Assembly: GCA_022837205.1 (NCBI GenBank)
Contig: JALHEL010000093.1
Span: forward strand, 1 to 10,652
DNA from: Leptolinea sp.
GTDB lineage: Bacteria; Chloroflexota; Anaerolineae; Anaerolineales; Anaerolineaceae
Direction: 5' to 3'
Length of the DNA stretch: 10,652 bases
Below the pieces are notes generated by a model, which was given only the letters and a program-made list of their open reading frames with translations, was not told the origin of the DNA and ran no database searches. Numbering within the stretch: position 1 is the first letter of the stretch; each line of letters opens with the position of its first letter. Position numbers and translations under genes: made by a program. This document shows, one piece after another, positions 1 through 7,356 of this stretch.

Positions 1-2341
1 AATCCAACAGAAATTGCCGGGCAGCTTGCCGCAATTTTCCCGTCCCCTTTCCGTGGATAATTCGAACATAAGGAAGTCCGGCTAAAACAGCCTCATCCAG
101 ATATTTTTCCAATAGATCGGTCATTTCCTCGGCGGTTTTTCCGCGGAGATCTATTTCCACACCCGGCGAAGGATGGAAAATTTCACCGCTTCCTTTTCGC
201 TCTTCCATTTTAGCCGGGGATTCCGGCTTTCCGGTCGGTCCTCCGGTATTTTCATCGTTATTCCCCGTATCATCGGATTTCCGAATCAAATCTTTTATCG
301 GAACCCGCATTCGCAGCGCTCCCAACAGAATTTCGGCTTCGTCTCCGTCTATTGTTGTGATCGTAGCTAAGGAATTCGTTCCTAACGAACGAACCCGGAC
401 TTTTTCACCGATCTTCAGCGGAGCCGCATGGTAAGTCTTCAATTTGCTTTTCTTTTCGATATGGTTCTCGATGGATTGAGCGGCTCTTTCACTTTCTTTT
501 AACCCTTCTTCAAGCGGTTTCAACTCGCCGAGAGGTATTTTGGCTGCCGCATAAGCTTTGCGCAATTTGGCAAGCTCCGTTTTTAGTTCTTTAATTTCCT
601 CTTCGGTTTCGCTGTGTGCTTCGCTTAGGATTTTTTCTTTTTCTGCTTCGATCTCTTCCAACTGTTTTCGCAATTTGCGTTCATCATTTTCTGCTAAACT
701 GCGTAACCGATCCGCTTGCGATCGCGCTTTTCGAGCCGCCTCTTGTTGACGATGAATTTCGTCTAACAACGCTCCGGTATCCTGAACTTCGGGATCGATC
801 GTTTCACGAGCATCCTCTAAAATTTCGGCAGGCAATCCCAACTTCTCGGCGATTAATAAAGCGTTTGAACGTCCGGGAAGTCCGATACTGAGTCGATAGG
901 TAGGCCTTAATGTTTTGAGATCAAATTCCATCGATGCGTTGATCGCCCCCGGAGTCACATGAGCAAAAGTCTTGAGTTCGGAAAAATGAGTCGCGACAAA
1001 GCACGGAATATGCTTTTTTATCAGATACTGCAGGATCGCCCGCGCTAAAGCCGAACCTTCCTGAGGATCGGTTCCCGACCCCAGTTCATCCAGTAAAACC
1101 AATGTTTTGGAATCGGCTTCTTTCAAAATTCGAATAATATTGGTAATATGCCCCGAAAAAGTGGAGAGCGATTGTTCGATCGATTGCTCATCTCCGATAT
1201 CCGCAAAAACATTCTTGAAAACCGAGAATTCCGAACCGGATCGGACTGGGATGTGCAAACCGGATTGTGCCATCAGGATCAGCAGCCCGATTGTTTTGAG
1301 GGATACGGTCTTACCGCCGGTATTCGGTCCCGTTATGACAACCGCAAACGTTTCTTCGTCCGGTACAACATCAATCGGAACCGCGGTTTCTACCGGTAAA
1401 AGCGGATGCCGTGCCTGATAGAGTTTGATGACCGGATTCCCTGTTTTTTTATAGGGATCAACCAATAACGGTTCCGCCGCCCGCAAATCATCGGCATATT
1501 TGGCACACATCATGGCAAAATCAATTTTCGCCAACGCTTCAACCGATTGTTCGATCTGATCGGCATAGTCACCGACAAAAGCGGTCAAGTTCTGCAAAAT
1601 TCGGATGATTTCATTTCGTTCATCCAGTTGTAATGCCTGATAAACATTATTCAATTCGACTGTCGCCAGCGGTTCCACAAACAAGGTGGCTCCGCTCGAG
1701 GATTGATCATGAATAATCGATTTCAGTTGCCCTTTATATTCGGCTTTAAGAGGAATGACATATCGCCCATTTCGTTGGGTAATGATCGGTTCCTGAAGCA
1801 TCGGTTGATAGCGGGATTCCTTGACCATTTTCTCAAGTCTGCCCAACAATCGGTTATAAGAAAGGCGGATCTCACGCCTTATCGACGTCAATTTCTCCGA
1901 AGCGCTGTCTAATACTTCTCCCCGATCATTGACCGTGAAATTAATCCGTTCGATTAAACCGGCCGGAGGAATCAAGTTTTCTGCGATCGCAGCTAAATTG
2001 GGATATTCCGCTTCATGATGGGACAGGGAACGATAAAGATCTCTGGCGACCGAAAGCGTATAAGCAATTTCCACAAAAGCTTTTGCTTCCAAAGTTCCCT
2101 GTTTCCGGGCAACTTCCAAGTACGGACGTAAATCACTGCAACCGCCGAGTCGAAAGGTGTCGTTGACACTTAACAATTTTCGAGCTTCGGTTGTCAGACT
2201 GAGCTTATAGCGAATGATCGAAGAATCCGTTTCGGGATGAAGGTTTTGTGCCATTTGTTCCGAAACATTAAAACTTGCATATTGCGCAAGTCTTCGAATG
2301 ACTTCCGGATATTCCAGCATCTTGAGTGATTTTTTGTCCAT
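1..2341 (-). CDS. mutS2: Endonuclease MutS2 (MutS-family ATPase with Smr domain), 3' end cut by window edge
   Basis: This is a MutS2-type ATPase. Family members suppress homologous recombination and/or act on collided ribosomes, and most bacteria that have it use it separately from MutS1 mismatch repair. The reading frame stays open from an ATG at 2341 to the left edge, giving 780 residues. The usual length is about 780-800, so only a short C-terminal piece is missing. Domains in order: clamp/lever region about 1-320; ATPase with Walker A GPNTGGKT at 338-345 (Lys344) and Walker B plus signature LDELGSGTDP at 417-426 (Asp418, Glu419); a long charged coiled coil about 515-640; a small beta-rich KOW-like stretch about 640-685; and a C-terminal Smr domain with DLRG at 731-734 and HGKG at 763-766. 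An in-frame GTG lies three codons upstream (2350-2348). No strong ribosome binding site is visible for either start. It begins 19 nt after the miaB stop, so it is probably co-transcribed and perhaps translationally coupled. Confidence 0.96.
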   Translation of the reverse strand, partial: MDKKSLKMLEYPEVIRRLAQYASFNVSEQMAQNLHPETDSSIIRYKLSLTTEARKLLSVNDTFRLGGCSDLRPYLEVARKQGTLEAKAFVEIAYTLSVARDLYRSLSHHEAEYPNLAAIAENLIPPAGLIERINFTVNDRGEVLDSASEKLTSIRREIRLSYNRLLGRLEKMVKESRYQPMLQEPIITQRNGRYVIPLKAEYKGQLKSIIHDQSSSGATLFVEPLATVELNNVYQALQLDERNEIIRILQNLTAFVGDYADQIEQSVEALAKIDFAMMCAKYADDLRAAEPLLVDPYKKTGNPVIKLYQARHPLLPVETAVPIDVVPDEETFAVVITGPNTGGKTVSLKTIGLLILMAQSGLHIPVRSGSEFSVFKNVFADIGDEQSIEQSLSTFSGHITNIIRILKEADSKTLVLLDELGSGTDPQEGSALARAILQYLIKKHIPCFVATHFSELKTFAHVTPGAINASMEFDLKTLRPTYRLSIGLPGRSNALLIAEKLGLPAEILEDARETIDPEVQDTGALLDEIHRQQEAARKARSQADRLRSLAENDERKLRKQLEEIEAEKEKILSEAHSETEEEIKELKTELAKLRKAYAAAKIPLGELKPLEEGLKESERAAQSIENHIEKKSKLKTYHAAPLKIGEKVRVRSLGTNSLATITTIDGDEAEILLGALRMRVPIKDLIRKSDDTGNNDENTGGPTGKPESPAKMEERKGSGEIFHPSPGVEIDLRGKTAEEMTDLLEKYLDEAVLAGLPYVRIIHGKGTGKLRQAARQFLLD

Positions 2342-2360
2342 TTTATGCACTTATCAATTG

Positions 2361-3683
2361 CTATACGAGTTCACCGATCATCGTCCAGGGTCCCGTCCAA
2401 TTAATTTTCACCGGTAAAATCAGACCTGTTAAATCCGATTCGCTTTCGACATAGACCAGGTCCATATGCTCTGTTCTTCCCATCCAACGGCCTTTTTGTT
2501 TTTCTTCAAACAGCACAGGAAGAATTTTCCCTTCCAAGGCCGCGTGAAGCTCGGTTGCAATCTGTTCCTGCAACGTCTCAACGGCCCGAAAACGCCGCCA
2601 TTTTTCTTCATCGGAGACATCATCCGGCATCGTCCGCTCCGATAAAGTGCCCTTTCGCGGAGAATAACGGGCAAGATGCACCACATTCAGTTTCAGATCC
2701 GCAAGTTGTCGGAATGTATCTTCAAATTGCGCTTCTGTTTCTCCGGGAAACCCGACAATAATATCCGTCCCGATCGAGACCCCCGGTATCTTTTCGCGGA
2801 TATGAGAAATCAAATTACGATACTCTTCATCCGTATAACCGCGACGCATATTTTCAAGCACCGTATTATTGCCCGCTTGTGCCGGAACTTCAATATGTTT
2901 CATGACCTTTGGTAACTCGCGCACCGTATCCAAGAGTTCATCCGTTATCCAATTCGGGTGGCTGGTCAAAAACCGAATTCGTTCGATGCCGGGGATTTCA
3001 TGTATTTCCCGCAACAGTTCAGCCAAGGTCGGATAACCGGCTGTATCCAATCCGTAACGGTCTACGATTTGCCCCAATAAGGTGACTTCTTTCACACCTT
3101 GCTCAGCCAATGAACGCGCGTGGTCAAGTATTTCTTCTGGATTGCGGCTTCTTTCCGCTCCACGCTTATATGGAATGATACAGTAAGCACAGGCATGAGA
3201 ACAACCGTAAACAATCGGAATAAAGCCGGCGACCGTTTTTTTTCGGCGGCTAGCCGGCAAGGTCAATTTGCCCGGTTCCCAAACTGTATCCGTTTCAACA
3301 TTTCGGGAAGCTGATGCTTCACCGATATACTCCTGCCGAATCAAAAAATCGATAATCGGCTTCGGATTGGAGGGCGGCGCAAAAACATCGACATAAGGCA
3401 ATTTTTTGCGAATCTCCGTCTGATCTTTAAATCCGACCATACAACCCATTACGCCCAACACCAGATCCGGATTTTTCTTTTTGAGCGGTTTCAGCGAGCT
3501 GAGCCTGCCGATTGCTTTATCTTCGGCACTTTGCCGAACCATGCAGGTATTCAGGACAATCACATCTGCTTCTTCGATGATCGGTGATTCGCTATACCCC
3601 AAACGTTCCAATGCGGATGCCAATCGCTGAGAGTCAGCCACATTCATCTGGCAACCTTCAGTCCAAATATAATATTTCATCAT
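2361..3683 (-). CDS. miaB: tRNA-2-methylthio-N6-dimethylallyladenosine synthase MiaB
   Basis: This 440-aa radical SAM methylthiotransferase adds the 2-methylthio group to i6A37 of tRNAs that read codons starting with U. Seen directly: an N-terminal UPF0004 domain with the three cysteines for the auxiliary iron-sulfur cluster (Cys11 in EGCQMN, Cys47 in NTCMVR, Cys81 in MGCM); the radical SAM CxxxCxxC at Cys161, Cys165 and Cys168 followed by IIPYKRGAERSR; a TIM-barrel core; and a C-terminal TRAM domain from about residue 372. The GCQMN signature favours MiaB over the relatives MtaB (usually GCRVN) and RimO (usually GCPKN). Length is slightly below the 440-510 aa typical of the family. Two adjacent ATG codons (3683 and 3680) could both serve as the start, and upstream Shine-Dalgarno pairing is weak. 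It sits directly before mutS2. The 127-nt upstream gap could hold a promoter, but I could not recognise a convincing one. Confidence 0.95.
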   Translation of the reverse strand: MMKYYIWTEGCQMNVADSQRLASALERLGYSESPIIEEADVIVLNTCMVRQSAEDKAIGRLSSLKPLKKKNPDLVLGVMGCMVGFKDQTEIRKKLPYVDVFAPPSNPKPIIDFLIRQEYIGEASASRNVETDTVWEPGKLTLPASRRKKTVAGFIPIVYGCSHACAYCIIPYKRGAERSRNPEEILDHARSLAEQGVKEVTLLGQIVDRYGLDTAGYPTLAELLREIHEIPGIERIRFLTSHPNWITDELLDTVRELPKVMKHIEVPAQAGNNTVLENMRRGYTDEEYRNLISHIREKIPGVSIGTDIIVGFPGETEAQFEDTFRQLADLKLNVVHLARYSPRKGTLSERTMPDDVSDEEKWRRFRAVETLQEQIATELHAALEGKILPVLFEEKQKGRWMGRTEHMDLVYVESESDLTGLILPVKINWTGPWTMIGELV

Positions 3684-3810
3684 TCAATCATACTTTCATA
3701 CATTCAAACGATCCGGAAAAGGAACAGCCATTTCCAATAACTCTTATCCGAATATGGTTTAATCTTCGGATTCGTTCCGATTTTTATCTTCGTAAACTAT
3801 AAACAAGCTG

Positions 3811-4585
3811 TCAACCTTTTTTCTCAATCACCCAAAAATGAGAAAGGCCCAGCGCTTTCAAGGGAGTTCTTTCTAAAAAAAGCAAGATTTTTCGCAGCAT
3901 CAGTCCCAATCCCTTTGAACGGGCAATAATATTATCATAAGCGCCGAAAATGACCGAAAATGACCTTCCTGGAAATGACTTCGACCGGAAGACCATTCAA
4001 TTTGCGCTGCAAATCCTTGGTCGTATACACGTTCACATGCGGTGCCAGTTTATCTCTTAATTTTCGCGGTAAATAATTGACCCCAAACTTATTTCCGAAA
4101 TGGTATTTCCCTTTCCAATAAATTCCGTGAGTTTCAAAAGGATACCAACGATTGGGGCAAAACAAAATCAACCTTCCTCCCGGCTTCAGGCAACGAACTA
4201 TTTCTCGCAGGCAGGCAACATCATCATCCACATGTTCCAATACTTCATGACTCAATATCAGATCAAAAGTATCTTCCGGAAACGGCAGCTCTTCTCCTAC
4301 GGCATTTATGACGGATGATCGTTCGCCACCGACCAGGTTTAAAGCCTCCCGTGCCCGATCGAATTCCACTTCCAATCCGACGCTGAAAGTTGCGACGGGA
4401 GCCAATCGTTTTAGATAAGCCCCGACACCGCAACCGTTTTCCAGAACAACCCCGCTGTCTCGACCTTCGGCAGCTGTTTGGATCATTTTCAATCTGCGTT
4501 TTTGGCCGTCCCTCCAAACGTAAGATGGCTCTCCCCGTTCGGCTGCCTGTGCGGAAATATTCTGTGTATGATCGTCGTTCCCCAA
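3811..4585 (-). pseudogene. Class I SAM-dependent methyltransferase, frameshifted near the 3' end by a 10-bp duplication
   Basis: The first frame reads 216 residues from 4585 to a stop at 3935-3937. It has a Rossmann methyltransferase core: SAM-binding motif LENGCGVG at 48-55, an acidic motif around Glu72, ILSHEVLEHV at 110-119 and CLKPGGRLILFCPNRWYPF at about 132-150. This matches the Methyltransf_11 type often acting on lipids, quinones or glycans; the substrate is unknown. After KVIFG (residue 211) the frame degenerates to HFRRL and stops. In the neighbouring frame the same VIFG is followed by AYDNIIARSKGLG and so on to a stop at 3811. Removing one copy of a 10-bp repeat joins the two into a smooth 254-aa protein ending in LGLSHFWVIEKKG, a tail typical of this family. 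The start is TTG at 4585, chosen because AAGGA (4597-4593) lies 7 nt upstream. It begins 4 nt after the histidine kinase stop, so coupling is likely. The truncated product may retain the SAM fold, and a sequencing error is also possible. Confidence 0.88.
3944..3965. repeat. 10-bp tandem duplication (two copies plus two bases)
   Basis: On the plus strand, cc is followed by gaaaatgacc twice in succession, making a 22-bp tract with period 10. Ten is not a multiple of three, so the second copy shifts the methyltransferase reading frame. On the coding strand the unit reads GGTCATTTTC, and one copy alone encodes the expected KVIFGAYDN join. Confidence 0.97.
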
Positions 4586-4589
4586 GAAT

Positions 4590-6287
4590 TTATCCTTCTT
4601 TCGCCGTTTTCGGAAGCCAAACTTCCAGTTTCGTACCCTTGCCGGGTTTGGATGTCATTTCCAATTTTCCGCCCAGATTCTCCGCCCGGGCAAACATATT
4701 GTTTATACCATGGCTCTCCGGTTTTCGCCCTTTCGCCGGATCAAATCCACTCCCGTTGTCCTGAACAATCAAAACATATCGATCCGGTTCTTCCGTAAAA
4801 GTTATCATCACCTGGGTCGCTTTGGCATGCTTGGTAATATTCGCCAACGCTTCTTTGCAGATCATATAGAAAGCATTCGCATAATCCTCGGAAATTTGAT
4901 CCAATGTCTCAACCTTGGGATCAAAAACAGTCGTCACCAAGGTATTCGAATAAAAATCATTCCCCAACCGGCGCAAACTTTGAATCAAATTTTCACCGGT
5001 CAAGCGTGCCGGTTTAAGATCCATAATATAGGACCGGATATCCCGAATCGTCGCGTTTAATGCATCGATGGATGCCTGAATTTGTTCCTCGACTTTTTCC
5101 GGATCCGCTTTTGCCAAAATGCGGGCATGCTCCAGCGTCAACCCCACACCGTAAATAGATTGAATGACACCGTCATGTAAATCCATGCTGATGCGTTCCC
5201 GTTCTTCCAGAATGGCAACCCGTTTTCTTTGCAACGTTAAACGATAGTCTTGAATCAAAGTTGCCATCCAACTGCTGATCGAAGACAAAAACTGAAGATT
5301 TAACGTATCTTTTTCATCCACCAATTTTGTACCGAGACAAGAGACTCCCACAACCCCTTCGCTTGTAATAAGAGGAAGGACCGCAACATAGTTTAAATCA
5401 ACTGTTGTCGCTCTTTTCTGGTTGATAATTTCCAGTTCTTCCTCCGAAAGCAAATAATTCCGCTTAGATTGTGCCACTTTTCCGACAATTCCCTGTCCCA
5501 TCTGAACAGTCGAAAACCCGAACAAACTGGTAGGCAGATTGTGTCCTTCTTTGAATACAATTTTGAACTGGTTGGGAGCGTCATCATCCCGTAAAAAAAC
5601 TTCTCCGACAACCAAATCCAGATATCCCATAACCTGATGCATCGTCTCGTGAACGATCGCATCCTGGTTTTCTGTGGACGAAGCGGAAATCTTTGCCAGT
5701 TCATTCAGTAAAGCCAGATCCTCATTTCGTTTCGCAAGCATCTGTTCCCGATTGGCAATTCGCTCATAAATTATCGTATTATTGATCCCAAACCCGGCAT
5801 ATCGCGCCAAAATCTCGATAAATTTTTGATCGATCGAATCAAATTGAGGGGCACCAATCTTATTCAGCAAAATAATCGACCCCATTTTCTCCTTGCCATA
5901 AAAAATAGGGACATACAGTAAGGAGCTGATAAAAGGTCTTTTCGCGGGGAAAATATTGTAATTTTCGGGAAGGTCTTTTCCTCTGGCGATATTAATGATT
6001 GCATCCGAATGGATATTGCGAATCGGCTGACCGGCAGCTTCCTCATCGCTGTGAATCAAATCTAATTCAACCTGAGTAAAACCGCGTAAGACGATTTTTG
6101 TAAAGGTATCTTCCTCATCTGTTGTACCGCAGATACAATAGGTCGCATTTGTGACTGAAATTGCAATCTCCGCCGTTCGATTCAACAACGATTCAATCGA
6201 AATTTCGTTGAGCAAATTCAGGCAATCCTGATAAAACGAATCAATTTTCGGGATTATTTCCCCTACACCGGCTGTCTTCATATTCAA
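4590..6287 (-). CDS. Soluble GAF-GAF sensor histidine kinase (HisKA_3 / NarL-LuxR partner class)
   Basis: This 565-aa two-component kinase has no membrane segment, so it should sense a cytoplasmic or diffusible signal. Domains in order: GAF about 28-175, a helical linker 175-200 (ERIANREQMLAKRNEDLALLNELAKIS), a second GAF about 200-348, a HisKA_3 dimerisation domain with phosphoacceptor His371 in MDLHDGVIQSIYGVGL, then HATPase_c with N box EALANITKHAKA (Asn483), G1 box DNGSGFD at 510-516 and a GKGTKLEVWLP G2-like region at 550-559. The layout and size match the DevS/DosS family, but I see no histidine in the GAF1 stretch NIFPAKRPFISSLLYVP where the DevS haem ligand lies, so haem binding is doubtful. 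The ligand is unknown. HisKA_3 kinases normally pair with NarL-type regulators; none is in the window. The start is TTG at 6287, with AAGGT (6300-6296) 8 nt upstream. An ATG two codons in (6281) has poorer spacing, and an in-frame TAA at 6296-6294 blocks any longer form. Confidence 0.94.
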   Translation of the reverse strand: MNMKTAGVGEIIPKIDSFYQDCLNLLNEISIESLLNRTAEIAISVTNATYCICGTTDEEDTFTKIVLRGFTQVELDLIHSDEEAAGQPIRNIHSDAIINIARGKDLPENYNIFPAKRPFISSLLYVPIFYGKEKMGSIILLNKIGAPQFDSIDQKFIEILARYAGFGINNTIIYERIANREQMLAKRNEDLALLNELAKISASSTENQDAIVHETMHQVMGYLDLVVGEVFLRDDDAPNQFKIVFKEGHNLPTSLFGFSTVQMGQGIVGKVAQSKRNYLLSEEELEIINQKRATTVDLNYVAVLPLITSEGVVGVSCLGTKLVDEKDTLNLQFLSSISSWMATLIQDYRLTLQRKRVAILEERERISMDLHDGVIQSIYGVGLTLEHARILAKADPEKVEEQIQASIDALNATIRDIRSYIMDLKPARLTGENLIQSLRRLGNDFYSNTLVTTVFDPKVETLDQISEDYANAFYMICKEALANITKHAKATQVMITFTEEPDRYVLIVQDNGSGFDPAKGRKPESHGINNMFARAENLGGKLEMTSKPGKGTKLEVWLPKTAKEG

Positions 6288-6288
6288 T

Positions 6289-6324
6289 TTATTTTACCTT
6301 GAACCTATCTAAAACCCGACTCAA
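6289..6324 (-). other. Possible 11-codon leader peptide ORF upstream of the histidine kinase
   Basis: On the minus strand a consensus ribosome binding site AAGGAGG (6343-6337) is followed 12 nt later by TTG, which opens a short frame reading (M)SRVLDRFKVK. Its TAA (6291-6289) ends one base before the kinase TTG start at 6287, an arrangement suited to translational coupling. Against it: the spacing is long, the start is TTG, and 11 codons without a stop can occur by chance. No attenuator hairpin or run of one amino acid is visible. Confidence 0.3.
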
Positions 6325-6336
6325 ATTGTCGTAAAT

Positions 6337-6343
6337 CCTCCTT
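6337..6343 (-). promoter_or_regulatory. Strong Shine-Dalgarno-like AAGGAGG in the histidine kinase leader
   Basis: This is the best ribosome binding site match I see in the window, yet it lies about 50 nt upstream of the kinase start and 12 nt before the only nearby start-like codon (TTG 6324). It supports either a translated leader peptide or a relic of an older start. On the opposite strand the same bases read CCTCCTT, which could mask a Shine-Dalgarno sequence by pairing. Confidence 0.45.
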
Positions 6344-6404
6344 ATAATGTACGGTTTATCAATCCGATTTGTTCATTTCATTGATTTTCTCTTTTTATTA
6401 TTCA

Positions 6405-6420
6405 ACTTTAATATTAAAGT
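6405..6420. promoter_or_regulatory. Perfect 16-bp palindrome, candidate operator
   Basis: ACTTTAATATTAAAGT is identical to its own reverse complement over all 16 bases. It sits in the divergent intergenic region, 14 nt upstream of the TATAAT at 6435-6440, so a protein bound here would cover the -35 region of the NYN-gene promoter and could affect both directions. The AT-only core makes chance occurrence in AT-rich DNA plausible. Confidence 0.45.
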
Positions 6421-6434
6421 AACGGATTCTCTAC

Positions 6435-6440
6435 TATAAT
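6435..6440 (+). promoter_or_regulatory. Candidate -10 box (TATAAT) for the NYN-htrA gene block
   Basis: An exact TATAAT lies 57 nt before the GTG start at 6498, giving an untranslated leader of roughly 50 nt. At 16-18 nt upstream there is only AT-rich sequence (end of the palindrome) and no TTGACA-like -35, so transcription may need an activator or an UP-like element. Confidence 0.5.
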
Positions 6441-6483
6441 TATGAAAAAGAAGCATTTCCGATCTTAATAACGGATCGAGAAT

Positions 6484-6491
6484 AAAGGAAG
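6484..6491 (+). promoter_or_regulatory. Ribosome binding site fixing the GTG start of the NYN gene
   Basis: AAAGGAAG ends 6 nt before GTG at 6498. The codon just before that GTG is an in-frame TAA, and the first internal Met is residue 67, inside the NYN domain. GTG 6498 is therefore effectively the only sensible start. Confidence 0.8.
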
Positions 6492-6497
6492 AAATAA

Positions 6498-7337
6498 GTG
6501 GCGAAAAAGCAGGAAATAGAAAATAATAGTTTCACAATCCGGGATATCACTGACGTTACACCCGCTCAGAGAATTGCGGTATTGATTGACGGTGATAATG
6601 CACAAGCCTCTTTGATTGACAAAATTCTTGCGGAAATAACCAAATACGGATTAATCACCATTCGACGAATCTATGGGGACTGGACAGCATCCAATATGAG
6701 CGGGTGGAAGGATGTTTTGCAGACTCATGCCATTCAACCTATTCAGCAATTTCGCTACACAACCGGTAAAAATGCGACGGATAGCGCGATGATCATCGAT
6801 GCAATGGATATCTTTTATTCGGGAACGGTCGATGCGTTTTGCCTGGTTTCGAGCGACAGTGATTATACACGATTGGCAACCCGCATTCGCGAACAGGGAC
6901 TTTTTGTTATGGGGATCGGTAAGAAGACCACACCCCGTGCCTTTGTCAACGCCTGTGATCTGTTTGTCTATACCGAGAACTTGGTCCCGCAGAATGAACC
7001 ATTAAAAAGCACCGGAACAACCGCCAATTCAGCGCATAAGAAGAAAACCGCCAAATCCGCCGAATCCAGTCCGGCTCCGGATGTCGAAAACGGCAATTCA
7101 CCCGACCCGCTGCCGTTGTTACGGAGTGCTTTTGACCTTGCGACCCGTGATAACGGATGGGCTTTTCTCGGCACTCTGGGTCATCACTTACAACAATTGG
7201 ACCCGGGTTTTGATTCCCGTACTTTCGGTTATCGACAGTTATCTTTGTTAATTCAGGCGTATCCGGATGTGATCGAAACCAAGGAAGTCAAGGGAGCCGA
7301 CGGAACTTCGACGATTTATGCTCGTTTGAAGTCATAA
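6498..7337 (+). CDS. NYN-domain putative ribonuclease with C-terminal OST-HTH/LOTUS domain
   Basis: This 279-aa protein joins a PIN-like NYN nuclease domain (DUF88/LabA-like, about 24-163) to an OST-HTH (LOTUS) RNA-binding domain (about 203-279) through a low-complexity Thr/Ala/Lys/Ser-rich linker (about 165-202). NYN acidic positions are present: Asp31 and Asp33 in VLIDGDNA, Asp95 and Asp101 in NATDSAMIIDAMD, Asp120 and Asp122 in SSDSDYTRL. Together with the conserved Asn34 these form the expected metal-binding cluster, so the nuclease is probably active. LOTUS domains in other proteins bind RNA, including G-rich and quadruplex RNA, so structured RNA cleavage or processing is a reasonable inference; the actual target is unknown. 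No membrane segment or signal peptide. It leads the rightward block and is transcribed away from the histidine kinase. Bacterial proteins with this two-domain form are widespread but mostly uncharacterised. Confidence 0.92.
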   Translation: MAKKQEIENNSFTIRDITDVTPAQRIAVLIDGDNAQASLIDKILAEITKYGLITIRRIYGDWTASNMSGWKDVLQTHAIQPIQQFRYTTGKNATDSAMIIDAMDIFYSGTVDAFCLVSSDSDYTRLATRIREQGLFVMGIGKKTTPRAFVNACDLFVYTENLVPQNEPLKSTGTTANSAHKKKTAKSAESSPAPDVENGNSPDPLPLLRSAFDLATRDNGWAFLGTLGHHLQQLDPGFDSRTFGYRQLSLLIQAYPDVIETKEVKGADGTSTIYARLKS

Positions 7338-7356
7338 CCGGAAAGAGAATATCGAA

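Noticed and set aside
558..1418. Several plus-strand open frames opposite mutS2
   Set aside because: They are antisense to strongly conserved MutS2 ATPase and coiled-coil coding sequence, have low-complexity Ser/Arg-rich composition and lack ribosome binding sites.
3746..3785. Hairpins (ATCCGAA with TTCGGAT, and TCGGA with TCCGA followed by TTTTT) between the methyltransferase and miaB
   Set aside because: The T-run follows the stem only on the plus strand, where no gene ends nearby. For the minus-strand genes there is no T-run after the stem, and the 5-bp stem is weak, so I do not call a terminator.
3930..3970. Programmed ribosomal frameshift as explanation for the split methyltransferase
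   Set aside because: There is no heptameric slippery sequence or downstream structure evident, and the exact 10-bp duplication explains the shift fully.
4100..4798. Plus-strand open frames opposite the methyltransferase and kinase 3' end
   Set aside because: They mirror the conserved coding frames on the minus strand and show no recognisable domain.
6343..6348. A second TATAAT on the plus strand
   Set aside because: No -35-like hexamer lies at 16-18 nt spacing and it is 150 nt from the NYN start. It overlaps the AAGGAGG site on the other strand, so chance is a fair explanation.
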